Shown: piece by piece, positions 17,880 through 26,818 of the stretch
Numbering within the stretch: the stretch's first letter is position 1
Layout of the letters: the number at the start of each line of letters is the position of its first letter
NCBI RefSeq assembly: GCF_023015905.1
Contig: NZ_JALKBD010000018.1
Coordinates: 50,036 to 114,035, forward strand
Length of the DNA: 64,000 bases
Origin: Arenibacter sp. F20364
Lineage (GTDB): Bacteria > Bacteroidota > Bacteroidia > Flavobacteriales > Flavobacteriaceae
Direction of reading: 5' to 3'
Notes under the pieces: generated by a model
Seen by the model: only the letters and a program-made list of their open reading frames with translations
The model's database searches: none
Told to the model about the DNA's origin: nothing
Position numbers and translations under genes: made by a program

Positions 17880-18641
17880 TTACTTGATCATGGATGCCGA
17901 TGCTTTATCCAAAAATAGCACGGTTTCCGGGTGTGTCCTGAGAATGGAAGCCGGACAGCTGGTACTTATATCCCCGTACAGGCTATTATAAACGGCCTGG
18001 GCCTTTCGTTCGTCGGGCACCACACAACTAATGGCCTCACAGTTCATTATGGCGGTAATGGTCAGGGTAACGGCTTCCTTGGGTACGTCGTCAAAGCTTG
18101 GAAACCAGCCCTCACCAAGTTGTTGATTTCTACAGGCCTCATCCAACTCCACCACTTTTACCAATTTCGGATCATCAAAATCGGCCACTGCGGGATCATT
18201 AAAGGCTATATGTCCATTTTCCCCAATACCAATACAGGCAATGTCTATGGGATGTGCTTTCAAAGCCTCTTCATAACTTTTGATTTCCAATTGCATATCT
18301 GCTGCATCGCCATTTAAAAAATATACCTTTTTAGGTGCTACCCTATTCAAAATACGTTCTTTGAGATACTTTCTAAAACTCGCGGGATGGGATTCGGATA
18401 TGCCTTTATATTCATCCAAATGAAAAACAGTTACTTTTTTCCAATCGATTTCCTTGGTTTGCAAGGCCTCCAAAAATGAAAACTGTGATGCGCCCGTAGC
18501 CAAGATTAGATTTGCCCCGCCCTTTTTAACAATCGCATCATTCAATTTCCTTGTAACATAATCAGCTGCCGCTGCTCCCATTTCCTTGGACTGTCCATAA
18601 ATCTCTATTGACAAATTTTCAATTTGAAACGACTTTTCCAT
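17880..18641 (-). CDS. nagB: Glucosamine-6-phosphate deaminase-like protein
   Basis: A 253-residue cytoplasmic member of the NagB/6-phosphogluconolactonase family, which turns glucosamine-6-phosphate into fructose-6-phosphate and ammonia. The catalytic Asp is in FHLDEYKG and the ring-opening His in GENGHIAFNDP; the phosphate-binding loop appears as ATGASQ. It is slightly shorter than E. coli NagB (266) and lacks the C-terminal allosteric region. It is the last gene of an eight-gene reverse operon and begins nine bases after the Nramp-like gene, so it processes whatever that transporter imports. Confidence 0.85.
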   Translation of the reverse strand: MEKSFQIENLSIEIYGQSKEMGAAAADYVTRKLNDAIVKKGGANLILATGASQFSFLEALQTKEIDWKKVTVFHLDEYKGISESHPASFRKYLKERILNRVAPKKVYFLNGDAADMQLEIKSYEEALKAHPIDIACIGIGENGHIAFNDPAVADFDDPKLVKVVELDEACRNQQLGEGWFPSFDDVPKEAVTLTITAIMNCEAISCVVPDERKAQAVYNSLYGDISTSCPASILRTHPETVLFLDKASASMIK

Positions 18642-18650
18642 TGTTTAATT

Positions 18651-19892
18651 TTATATAAATTCTGTTATAGCGAACCATGTGGTCAGCAGTGAAAATAGGA
18701 TTACCGCGACTAGACCAAGATTAAGCTTGGCGCTGGCCTTGTTAGTCCCCATCAATTGTTGTTTGTTGATCAATATAAACATTGGTATCGCCACTGCCGG
18801 AAGGATACAGGCCTGAAAAGCCTGGGAGAAAACCATAAGTGCAGGAGGTCTTTCCTCCAAAAAGACTGTTCCAAAGGCAAATACCATAGCGCCCAGTATT
18901 AGCACTCTTGAAGACTTGGAGTGAATATTTCTTGGAGTTCCCCTATAATCGGCCAGTAACCAAGGAGCTATAAGCACGATAGGAAAAATAGTGGAGAGCC
19001 CGGCCCCTGTAATCCCAATTATCAAAACAAAGGCGGCCAATTTACCCCCCAAGGGCTCAAATAAGGAAATCATTTCTACGGTATCGTCCAGCTTCATACC
19101 CGAGATATGAAGGGTTCCCGCGGCCACGGCCATAATAATACCGCTCAGGAAGAGCATCATAAAAGCCGATACAAAAGCATCTGTCTTCTCCTTTTTTAAA
19201 TCATTGATGCCCCATCCTTTTTCCGCCACCACAGTACTTCTCATCACAAAAACAGCTGCAGAACAGGTGGTTCCAGTAATGGCCGCAATTAAGCCCAACG
19301 CACCGGGGGTATCGGGAATACTGGGAACCATACCAGAAAGGATATCCGTCATATCCGGTCGGACCATAATAAAAACGACCATAAAGGAAAGTCCCATCAG
19401 GATAACCAGAACGGTCAAGGCTTTTTCAAAAGCCTTATAACGTCCGAACCATAAAAAAAATGCCAGTATTGTTACAAAAAATAGGATGATCCAGGCTCTA
19501 TGGACAAACACACCATTATAGGCCAAACGCAAGCCTTCCTGCGCCAAATCGGCCACAATACCCATTACACCCATCAGTGCCAATAATTCCCCTATAATAA
19601 GTACCAAAATGATATATAGCGAAAGTATCCAACCCCATTTAAACTCCTGTTTAAAATTAAAGAGTGCAGTCTTACCGGTCACCAAAGTTACTTTGCCATA
19701 GGCCACCATTAAAACATAAGTAAAAATACAGGAAAGTACTACGGCCCAAAAAAGACTCATGCCAAATTCCGCACCCGTCTTGGCCATTGTGGTTACACTG
19801 CCCGTTCCAATATTGTAACCAATAAGAAATAGCCCTGGACCTACGGCGCTAAGTCCCAATAGTATTTTTTTGATTAATGATTTATTGCCCAT
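18651..19892 (-). CDS. Nramp-fold transporter lacking canonical metal-site motifs
   Basis: A 413-residue inner-membrane protein of about eleven helices that aligns with the Nramp (SLC11) family over helix 1, where GPGLFLIGY is followed by a T-G-K after helix 2, as in MntH. However, the metal-binding DPGN of helix 1 is replaced by NIGTGS (residues 27-32), and the MPH of helix 6 by CSAAVF (210-215). The Asp and Met that coordinate manganese or iron are therefore absent. It lies between the nagA-like and nagB-like genes and is the only inner-membrane transporter in the operon, so a sugar substrate is a reasonable inference. Automated annotation would call it a divalent metal transporter. Confidence 0.8.
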   Translation of the reverse strand: MGNKSLIKKILLGLSAVGPGLFLIGYNIGTGSVTTMAKTGAEFGMSLFWAVVLSCIFTYVLMVAYGKVTLVTGKTALFNFKQEFKWGWILSLYIILVLIIGELLALMGVMGIVADLAQEGLRLAYNGVFVHRAWIILFFVTILAFFLWFGRYKAFEKALTVLVILMGLSFMVVFIMVRPDMTDILSGMVPSIPDTPGALGLIAAITGTTCSAAVFVMRSTVVAEKGWGINDLKKEKTDAFVSAFMMLFLSGIIMAVAAGTLHISGMKLDDTVEMISLFEPLGGKLAAFVLIIGITGAGLSTIFPIVLIAPWLLADYRGTPRNIHSKSSRVLILGAMVFAFGTVFLEERPPALMVFSQAFQACILPAVAIPMFILINKQQLMGTNKASAKLNLGLVAVILFSLLTTWFAITEFI

Positions 19893-19962
19893 ATCCTGCT
19901 TTTATAGATTTAATTTTCAACCAAGTACCTTAACATTCAACACCATAGGAGTTAACAGGGAA

Positions 19963-21180
19963 CTAATCTTTGGTATATACCAACTGCCCTGATACAAATG
20001 TCTTCTGAATTACCACCTGATTGTTCTCCAACTTAAAAAGAATCAAATCGGCACGTTTCCCTTGTCCAATTTCCCCGAGTTCATTTAGAGAAAACATCTT
20101 GGCTGGGTTGGTACTTGCCATTTGTATGGCATCATTAAGAGTGCATTGGGCATAGTCCATTATTACCCCTACACAGGCGCTTATAGGTGAAGCTGCCCCG
20201 GCCAGAACATTTTCCTTTGGTAATTTTACCACATTGGGGGTCAGCAATAAAGTACGCTCTCCACGGGTATACTCTCCCGGTGGTAGACCAGCTAGGTCCA
20301 AGGCATCGGAGACCAAAATAGTTTTACTTGGACCTTTTACCTTATAGAAACTCCGTACCTCTTCCTTGGTCAAATGAAATCCATCTGCTATAATGCTGGG
20401 CGTAATCCTATCATCGGCCAATTGTGGCCAGATAGGATTATGGTGCCTGTTGATCTCGTTGGCACAGCCATTGCCCAGGTGGGTGGCCATTTTTGCTCCG
20501 GCATCTATGGCCCGTTTAATATCCTCTGCACTACCATTGTGATGTCCTAGCGCCACTACAATACCATTGGCAACGCATTTACGGATAAAGGATATTGCCC
20601 CTTCCAGTTCCGGAGCTACGGTAATTAGTTTTATGTCATTATTGGCTGCCTTCTGCAATTCCCGAAATTCCTCCCAGTCCGGATTTTTGATGTATTTCTC
20701 CAAATGCGCGCCTCGAAATCCGGCTAGCGGTGAAATATAAGGACCTTCCAAATGAAATCCGGGAATGGATTTTCCTATTTCCGGATCCTTTTTTGCCTGG
20801 GCCAGAATAGCAAAATTCTTTTTCATCCTATTGAAATCGCTGGTAATAATGGTCGGGAAATAAGTGGTTACCCCGGCCTTCCACAAAGCTTTTGTAGCTT
20901 TCCTTATGCCTTCCACCGTAAGATCGGGACCTGAAAAATCTACCCCCATATAGCCATTGATCTGGACATCTATTAAACCAGGGGCTACATATATTTGTGA
21001 ATCCTTGTCGCCTTTAGACAATCTATTTATTCCCGAAATTTTACCCTTTGTGGTGGATATGGAAACCCATCCCTCATCGGAATACAAAATGCCCTCCAAA
21101 CCGCTTTTATCCATAGACTGTGATATTCCCATATTATAAAAAAAGAATAGTGCTAAAACTGATGTATATTTAAATGTCAT
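19963..21180 (-). CDS. nagA: Exported N-acetylglucosamine-6-phosphate deacetylase-like protein
   Basis: A 405-residue amidohydrolase-fold protein. NagA hallmarks are present: APGLIDVQINGYMG (Q-N instead of HxH), the metal Glu in HLEGPYISP, GHHNGS, HLGNGCANEINRHH and the catalytic Asp in VSDALDLAGLPPG. Unlike ordinary cytoplasmic NagA, it starts with a signal peptide (SVLALFFFYNMGISQ), so deacetylation probably happens in the periplasm, on an unphosphorylated sugar. It follows the DUF1080 lipoprotein after 51 bp and precedes the Nramp-like transporter after 70 bp. Confidence 0.86.
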   Translation of the reverse strand: MTFKYTSVLALFFFYNMGISQSMDKSGLEGILYSDEGWVSISTTKGKISGINRLSKGDKDSQIYVAPGLIDVQINGYMGVDFSGPDLTVEGIRKATKALWKAGVTTYFPTIITSDFNRMKKNFAILAQAKKDPEIGKSIPGFHLEGPYISPLAGFRGAHLEKYIKNPDWEEFRELQKAANNDIKLITVAPELEGAISFIRKCVANGIVVALGHHNGSAEDIKRAIDAGAKMATHLGNGCANEINRHHNPIWPQLADDRITPSIIADGFHLTKEEVRSFYKVKGPSKTILVSDALDLAGLPPGEYTRGERTLLLTPNVVKLPKENVLAGAASPISACVGVIMDYAQCTLNDAIQMASTNPAKMFSLNELGEIGQGKRADLILFKLENNQVVIQKTFVSGQLVYTKD

Positions 21181-21231
21181 AACAATTTGTTGATTTTAAA
21201 ATTATCAGACCCTTATCAATGTTATCGGAAA

Positions 21232-22053
21232 CTAACCTCCCGATTCAATTTTACGAATCTTAATATTCTTGAACCAGGCATCGTCCTTATGGTTTTGAAG
21301 AACGATATGCCCCTTTCTTTTTTCCAAAAACCCCGGATAGTCCACGAATTTGCTTTTTTGAAAAAGGGAATCCAAATGCGGGGAACCAAAATCATAGGCA
21401 ACTACCTTTTTCCCATTAAGCCAGTGCTCAACGTGTTTATCATTTACCACAATACGGCTGGAATTGAAAACTCCTGCCGGCCTTACCTTGGCGTTTTCAG
21501 GCGCAATCATATCATAAAGACTCCCAGTGTATTGGGATGGTTTTAGTTTTTCCGCATAAAGGCTATCTGAATCATCAAGCAATTGGTATTCAAATCCCAG
21601 AGCCGAATATTGCGAACCGAACTTTTGGGACATTTCTTCGGACACGTTGTACTTGAGGCCCGTGTTGCCCGCTTTTAATATTTTCCATTCCAAATACAAT
21701 TCATAATTATCAAAGGTATCCTCTGTCATTAGATCGCCCCCTTCCATGGGCTGTCCGTCCGGCATGGAAGGCACCTCTCCGCTATTCAGTTTTCGTATGG
21801 TACCATCCTCAATTTTCCATAGTTCGGTCTGAACATCCTTTCTACCCAAACCGCGCCAACCCTTAAACGATTCGCCATCAAAAAGCAATTCCCAGCCCTG
21901 CTCCATCTCTAAAGCCGTAAGGGTATTGTTTAATTGTCCTACATTATTAACTTCCTCTGGCTTCTTTTCCTCTTTACCCTTGCAGCCAGAAACCATAAGG
22001 AGCAATATTAAAACCGCCGCGAACGGCGTAAAGGATTTCTTAATATAGATCAT
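21232..22053 (-). CDS. DUF1080 (3-keto-disaccharide hydrolase) lipoprotein
   Basis: A 273-residue lipoprotein with lipobox MVSGC. The mature part is one DUF1080 domain: EQGWELLFDGESFKGWRG at the start, then YELYLEWKI, GNTGLKYNV, VFNSSRIVVNDKHVEHWLNG and the C-terminal GHIVLQNHKDDAWFKNIKIR. The family has a concanavalin-like fold and includes enzymes cleaving 3-keto-glycosides made by Gfo/Idh/MocA oxidoreductases. The ATG at 22053 is chosen as the signal peptide start; it is two bases from the end of the upstream oxidoreductase, implying coupling. Confidence 0.88.
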   Translation of the reverse strand: MIYIKKSFTPFAAVLILLLMVSGCKGKEEKKPEEVNNVGQLNNTLTALEMEQGWELLFDGESFKGWRGLGRKDVQTELWKIEDGTIRKLNSGEVPSMPDGQPMEGGDLMTEDTFDNYELYLEWKILKAGNTGLKYNVSEEMSQKFGSQYSALGFEYQLLDDSDSLYAEKLKPSQYTGSLYDMIAPENAKVRPAGVFNSSRIVVNDKHVEHWLNGKKVVAYDFGSPHLDSLFQKSKFVDYPGFLEKRKGHIVLQNHKDDAWFKNIKIRKIESGG

Positions 22054-22055
22054 AA

Positions 22056-23048
22056 TTATGATATAACAGATTCCCAATTACCGGAAATTATAGATTTCTG
22101 AACTGCTTCCAATACGGCAATACCGTGGATGATACTCTCGTGGCTACGTGGTTCCTTTCCAGTACTGAACATGGTTACCATATCCACGTAGTTCTTATCT
22201 GGATCCACAGTGTCTACTTTGGACTTCAATTCAACCACTCCTTCGTCCGTTTCCACAAAGGTCTGCCAGCCATACTTTTTGGTGGTAATGACCAGGGTGG
22301 CCATCCTTCCATTTTCAAATACCAAACTGGCACTACTGTTCAAATTCTCCATTTCGTTTTTGTTGAACCTCGCGGAAACTATTTTTTCATCAAATAGATA
22401 AATAAGAGGTTCTACCATGTGCACTCCATAAAAGAAAAAGCCTCCATATATGGAATTGATATCGGCCTTACCGTAACAAGTTACTTGATTTATGTCCTTT
22501 AGTTCAGCCAATTGCTTCCTCATATCGTCCGTGGCATAACTGTGGGCTATGGAACTGTAGGAAGTTACCGGAGTACCTGCCGCCCTTGCCATTTCAAGGA
22601 ATATTTTTGCAGCCTGACTGCTATAGCAAAATGGTTTGTCTATAAAAGTGGGTATTCCGGCCTTTACAAACGGGAGCGCCGCATCCAAGTGAAGATCGCC
22701 ATGCCGATGATCAACGATCAACGCATCTATCTTGTCCATCATTTGCAAGGGGTCTTTTACAATATTGGGAATGCCTCCTTCGGTCTTGGCCTGTTGGGCA
22801 AATTCCTCCTTTTCACCCCATACATATTTAACCTCCCAGCCCGAAAATTTTTTATCCAAATTGAACATTTTACCAAAACCTCTGGTATGTGAATTCTCGG
22901 CACCAATGATACCGATAATCTTATTTTTCGCCACTGGCGGTTTTCCTAATTTTAGTTGGGAAAACAAGGGTGACGGTAAGGACAGGGCCAAGGTGGAAAA
23001 AGCTGCCCCTTTTCCAATTCTTTCTAAAAACGATCTTCTGTTCGCCAT
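22056..23048 (-). CDS. Tat-exported Gfo/Idh/MocA-family oxidoreductase
   Basis: A 330-residue NAD(P)-dependent oxidoreductase with a twin-arginine signal (NRRSFLERIGKGAAFS), so probably exported folded with bound cofactor like glucose-fructose oxidoreductase. The Rossmann start is IIGIIGAENSHTRGFG, followed by ALIVDHRHGDLHL and the EKP-like motif IDKPFCY. The C-terminal domain carries YGVHMVEPL, the likely substrate His region. Ten bases separate it from the upstream paralogue. Predicted to oxidise a sugar hydroxyl (perhaps C3), by family and operon context only. Confidence 0.87.
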   Translation of the reverse strand: MANRRSFLERIGKGAAFSTLALSLPSPLFSQLKLGKPPVAKNKIIGIIGAENSHTRGFGKMFNLDKKFSGWEVKYVWGEKEEFAQQAKTEGGIPNIVKDPLQMMDKIDALIVDHRHGDLHLDAALPFVKAGIPTFIDKPFCYSSQAAKIFLEMARAAGTPVTSYSSIAHSYATDDMRKQLAELKDINQVTCYGKADINSIYGGFFFYGVHMVEPLIYLFDEKIVSARFNKNEMENLNSSASLVFENGRMATLVITTKKYGWQTFVETDEGVVELKSKVDTVDPDKNYVDMVTMFSTGKEPRSHESIIHGIAVLEAVQKSIISGNWESVIS

Positions 23049-23058
23049 ATAATTTATT

Positions 23059-24417
23059 TTATAATTTCATTTCCCAACCGTTTTCATAAGAACGGCTCCA
23101 TAATTTCTGGGCATCGCTATCCTTCAAAATGTGACCATTAGTGGAATCTATATCCAAAGACCTGCCTGTGCGCTGCGCAATATTCCCCAATTGAACCAAC
23201 AAGGTGCTTTTATGACCCGAGTCTATATCAGCATTTAGGCTTGCACCGTCGTGGATAGCACTGAACATATTCTGTATGTGTAAGGCATCCAAGAGTTCTG
23301 CCGGGTTGGAATTGTTTCTGGGATCTATTTCTTGGGTATTCTTAACTTCTTTGATCAATTCACCCTCCAAATCAAAAATGCTATAGCTATTACCTCCAGG
23401 GATTAGCATACTGCCATTTTCCCCGTAGAACATAACGCCAACCGAACTTCCTTCTATAGGCTTACCATTACAGCTCCTACCTTCCCAGGACATGGACAAT
23501 CCTTCTGCAAAATCCAAATTGATTACCTGTGTATCCGGAGTCTCCCAATCGTCCTGATACCTATACCTGCCCCCGTTTGAGCTTACCTTAACAGGATAGT
23601 CCACCTGCATGCCCCAGCGCAATAAGTCGATCATATGGGTGCCATTATTTAAGGCCTCGCCTGTACCCCAATGCCATAACCAATGCCAATTGTAATGTAC
23701 AATATTGTCCTTATACTTCATTCTGGGCGCCGGACCTTGCCAAAGGTCCCAGTCCAGCCAATTGGGCACCTCAACTTCCTTCCCTATCCCTATGGATTTA
23801 CGGTTGTTGGTATACCATCCTTTACCAAAATACACCTTTCCAATGGCACCTGATTGCAAAGCTTTAATCCCCTCAACCACATTGGGCCAAGAGCGACGCT
23901 GGTTCCCCATCTGTATTACCTTTCCATATTTTTGTGCGGCCTGCACCAAAATTTCCCCTTCATGGGGGTTGTGACTACATGGTTTTTCTACATATACATG
24001 TTTTCCCGCTTCCATGGCCAAGAGCGATGCAGGTGCATGCCAGTGATCTGGAGCTGCAATCACCATGGCGTCCACATCCTTGCTTTCCAAGGATTTTCTG
24101 AAATCCGTAAAGGTCTTTGGCTTCCTGTCCTGTCTACCCTTTACAGAATCCAAACATTTTAGGATGGCCCTACTGTCCACATCACAAACATGGATTACCT
24201 CAGCGTTCTTTTGACTAGCAAAATTTTGTGCCAAGGCATTCCCTCTACTATTGACCCCCATCATAGATACATTGATCCGATCATTGGCACCTAGAATACG
24301 GGCATAACTTTTGGCACTAAATTGTGGCAGGATTCCAGCGGTAGCTATAAAGGCCGAACTGGCCGCTGTTTTTTTAATAAAACTTCTTCTTGAACTTGAA
24401 TTTGAATTTGATTTCAT
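23059..24417 (-). CDS. Tat-exported Gfo/Idh/MocA-family oxidoreductase (large form)
   Basis: A 452-residue oxidoreductase with a twin-arginine signal peptide (SSRRSFIKKTAASSAF). Motifs: cofactor fold NVSMMGVNSRGNAL, APDHWHAPASL, the conserved Glu-Lys-Pro in YVEKPCSHN, and YNWHWLWHWGTGEALNNGTH with the substrate-binding His/Trp region common in the long Bacteroidota/Planctomycetes-type proteins. It is the second of two such exported enzymes in the operon, lying 57 bp after the PmoA-like gene. Substrate unknown; the pairing suggests two successive or opposite redox steps on a glycoside. Confidence 0.88.
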   Translation of the reverse strand: MKSNSNSSSRRSFIKKTAASSAFIATAGILPQFSAKSYARILGANDRINVSMMGVNSRGNALAQNFASQKNAEVIHVCDVDSRAILKCLDSVKGRQDRKPKTFTDFRKSLESKDVDAMVIAAPDHWHAPASLLAMEAGKHVYVEKPCSHNPHEGEILVQAAQKYGKVIQMGNQRRSWPNVVEGIKALQSGAIGKVYFGKGWYTNNRKSIGIGKEVEVPNWLDWDLWQGPAPRMKYKDNIVHYNWHWLWHWGTGEALNNGTHMIDLLRWGMQVDYPVKVSSNGGRYRYQDDWETPDTQVINLDFAEGLSMSWEGRSCNGKPIEGSSVGVMFYGENGSMLIPGGNSYSIFDLEGELIKEVKNTQEIDPRNNSNPAELLDALHIQNMFSAIHDGASLNADIDSGHKSTLLVQLGNIAQRTGRSLDIDSTNGHILKDSDAQKLWSRSYENGWEMKL

Positions 24418-24474
24418 ACTATCCAGGTTTGATCGTTATTAACTTTGTTTATCTTGTATGTCTATAAAATTGGG

Positions 24475-25548
24475 CTAGTAAAGGCCGGAAAACTCCTGCC
24501 CCAGGGCATTGATCTCTTCATCGGAAATTTCTCCCGAGCACACCACTGTCCGGAATGCAAAACGAACTGACTCCCCTTTTTTCAAACGCAAGTCCATAGT
24601 TTCCTTTCCTTCCGAAAACACATTCTGACCCAATGGGTTTACGGCAAAAAGTCCATAGCCCCTTGCGTGCCAATAGGCCGGATATCCCGGATTCTTTTCA
24701 TGGTCCAGAATCACCACGGCAACATTCTCCTCCTTATACTTGCCAAAGAGCTTCATCCACTTGGCCCGGGTCCCCCAAACATCTTCACCTTTTATACCTT
24801 CACTGCTCCAGTAATCTCCAGAAACCACGTCATTATTTATTACCTTAATAGTCTCAGGGTTTCCATGTGCATCGGTTAATGTTAAAGGGTCATCGGATGG
24901 CAGTTCCAGTTCGCGACTTACTCTAATGGCAAACATTCCCTCTTTGGTATCCTTGAACAAAATATCCTCTTGGGCCGTTAAGGTGCTTATCCAATCTATA
25001 ATCCTCACCTTCCCCTTGTCCATAAAATGAAACTCAATGTCTTCCTTTATCTGTGTACGTCCCTGAGCTTCCCAATTGGTTTGTACCCGTAGTGTTCCTT
25101 GGGAATCATTGGCATCGGCCTCCACCACCTCTTGATGCCTGATAACGCCACTAAATGGCTTGCGATCTTCAGGGGTAGCCTCGGAATGCCCCCAATAATC
25201 AATACCGTTAACATCGCCATAATTCATCCACATTCCGATATGGTGCGGGTGATCAGCACGCTCTCCGGCTACTTTCTTCAATGGATATTTACGGGTAATC
25301 TCCGTACCTTCGGAAGTCACAATAGGCCATAGACATGGCTTCATAATATTATCCGGGTAGATGTAGGACGTGAATAATTCATCCCCGAAGTAGACATCCA
25401 CTTTTTGTTCCGATACTTTATTTTCTACCCTAATGCCAGGCTTTACTGTATCCTGTGAAGGACTTGCATCGTTCTTTTTGGACTTGCCATTGCCACAAGA
25501 ACCAAAAAAGACCAATAACAATAAGCAACCAAGTACTCTTACTCCCAT
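24475..25548 (-). CDS. PmoA-family (DUF6807) lipoprotein
   Basis: A 357-residue lipoprotein (lipobox FFGSC) in the DUF6807/PmoA family. Family features include TSEGTEITRKYPL, DHPHHIGMWMNYGDVNGIDYW and the C-terminal PAYWHARGYGLFAVNPLGQ. The name comes from a loose similarity to methane monooxygenase subunit A; there is no evidence of such activity, and these proteins usually sit in sugar operons beside Gfo/Idh/MocA genes. ATG 25548 is chosen because it opens the signal peptide. It follows the LacI regulator gene after 65 bp. Confidence 0.85.
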   Translation of the reverse strand: MGVRVLGCLLLLVFFGSCGNGKSKKNDASPSQDTVKPGIRVENKVSEQKVDVYFGDELFTSYIYPDNIMKPCLWPIVTSEGTEITRKYPLKKVAGERADHPHHIGMWMNYGDVNGIDYWGHSEATPEDRKPFSGVIRHQEVVEADANDSQGTLRVQTNWEAQGRTQIKEDIEFHFMDKGKVRIIDWISTLTAQEDILFKDTKEGMFAIRVSRELELPSDDPLTLTDAHGNPETIKVINNDVVSGDYWSSEGIKGEDVWGTRAKWMKLFGKYKEENVAVVILDHEKNPGYPAYWHARGYGLFAVNPLGQNVFSEGKETMDLRLKKGESVRFAFRTVVCSGEISDEEINALGQEFSGLY

Positions 25549-25613
25549 AATATTTATTTCTAGTTTAAAGCAAGCCCTCGCGTTTACCAAGTTATGGCTA
25601 TTGCATAAGACCC

Positions 25614-26681
25614 TTATTGAAATTTAATATAATAATCTACGTTCTCCTTGATAATGATATCCAAAGGCACGTACTGTATACCGGAGGGCGATTTTTGATA
25701 AACAAAAAATTCGAACAAATTCCTCACTGCGGTTACTCCCTGGAATACCGGTCTTTGGGAAATGATGTAATCGATATTGCCATTCTTCAGCTCGGCCACA
25801 TTTCCAGGAACAATATCAAATCCGACTACCTTTATATCGAGCTCGTGCATAGCATGATACCTAGAGATTAAATGCGCCCTGGAATTGGTAACGAATACTC
25901 CCTTTGTTCCCGGGTTTTTAATATAATAGGTTGTAAGTTCCCTGTTTACTTCAGTCTCCGCCGTTGTGGGTATTGTAATAGAATTTATACTTCTTTTCTC
26001 CCAAGATCCACGCTCCTTAAAATAATCCCGAAAGCCATTTTCCACAAGGGCTGTGTGGGCACTATTCTCGAATCCCTTAACCATGTTTACAATAAGAATG
26101 TCATCTGAAGGGCCTAGGAGAGAATTCAATAATTTCCCGGCAATATAACCACTTCCCCTTAAGTCAGGTCCAATATAACTGAGACTATTCTTGTTTTTGA
26201 TATTGGCATCTATAAAGACATATGGAATATGCCTTTCTTCCAACTTCGATATGAATTCTAGACTTTCCTTTTCAAATAAGGGCGCCAAGATTACGCCGCT
26301 TGGATTCTTCCCAAGGATGGCATCCGCACTTTTAACAAAACTGGATTCGTCGAACAAACTGTACTCATACGCATGAAGTTCCATACCAAAATCCTTATAA
26401 ACCTCCACTCCCTGGTCCACCCCTATTTTCGGTAGCGCCCAATAACTCTGGGAACTGGTTGCTTCAGGAAACAGGCTACAAACCGTAAACCGACTTCCCA
26501 AAGCCAATGTTCTTGCCAGAAGATTGGGGTTAAAATCCAATTTCTCTATAGCCTCTTCCACTTTTTGCCTTTTAGCAGGTGACACCTTTCCCCTATTGTG
26601 CAAAACTCTGTCAATGGTCCCTATGGAAACATTGGCATAGTTTGCCAAATCCTGAATGGTGGTCTTTTTATTTTTTGCCAT
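25614..26681 (-). CDS. LacI-family transcriptional regulator
   Basis: A 355-residue repressor or activator. The N-terminal helix-turn-helix is intact (TIQDLANYANVSIGTIDRVL), followed by the hinge KLDFNPNLLARTLA and a periplasmic-binding-protein-like ligand domain that resembles the substrate-binding type seen in GntR-like LacI members (GVFVTNSRAHLISRY). It is first in the reverse operon, and three palindromes lie within 150 bp of its start, which suggests autoregulation and control of the sugar genes behind it. The effector is probably a product of the encoded pathway. Confidence 0.93.
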   Translation of the reverse strand: MAKNKKTTIQDLANYANVSIGTIDRVLHNRGKVSPAKRQKVEEAIEKLDFNPNLLARTLALGSRFTVCSLFPEATSSQSYWALPKIGVDQGVEVYKDFGMELHAYEYSLFDESSFVKSADAILGKNPSGVILAPLFEKESLEFISKLEERHIPYVFIDANIKNKNSLSYIGPDLRGSGYIAGKLLNSLLGPSDDILIVNMVKGFENSAHTALVENGFRDYFKERGSWEKRSINSITIPTTAETEVNRELTTYYIKNPGTKGVFVTNSRAHLISRYHAMHELDIKVVGFDIVPGNVAELKNGNIDYIISQRPVFQGVTAVRNLFEFFVYQKSPSGIQYVPLDIIIKENVDYYIKFQ

Positions 26682-26729
26682 TGAAAATCAACCTTTATAA
26701 TTATATGACTTTTAATGATTTAAAAAAGT

Positions 26730-26743
26730 GTGTAGGCACACAA
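26730..26743. promoter_or_regulatory. Operator-like palindrome 1 upstream of lacI
   Basis: TGTGT-AGGC-ACACA, two five-base arms around four bases, 49 bp upstream of the lacI start. The same arms recur at 26819, which makes a regulator-binding site likely. LacI proteins bind such dyads. Confidence 0.55.
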
Positions 26744-26791
26744 ATATAAAAATTATTGGGATATAGAAGTCATTTTTTTGAAATATTACAC

Positions 26792-26804
26792 CACATTTTA
26801 TGTG
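26792..26804. promoter_or_regulatory. Operator-like palindrome between the two TGTGT dyads
   Basis: CACAT-TTT-ATGTG, with arm polarity opposite to the flanking TGTGT...ACACA dyads. It may be chance in an AT-rich spacer or an extra half-site arrangement. Confidence 0.25.
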
Positions 26805-26818
26805 TGAATCAATAAAAA

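Noticed and set aside
22056..24417. Possible frameshifted single gene made of the two Gfo/Idh/MocA genes
   Set aside because: Each has its own Tat signal, complete Rossmann motif and stop; they are distinct paralogues of different length.
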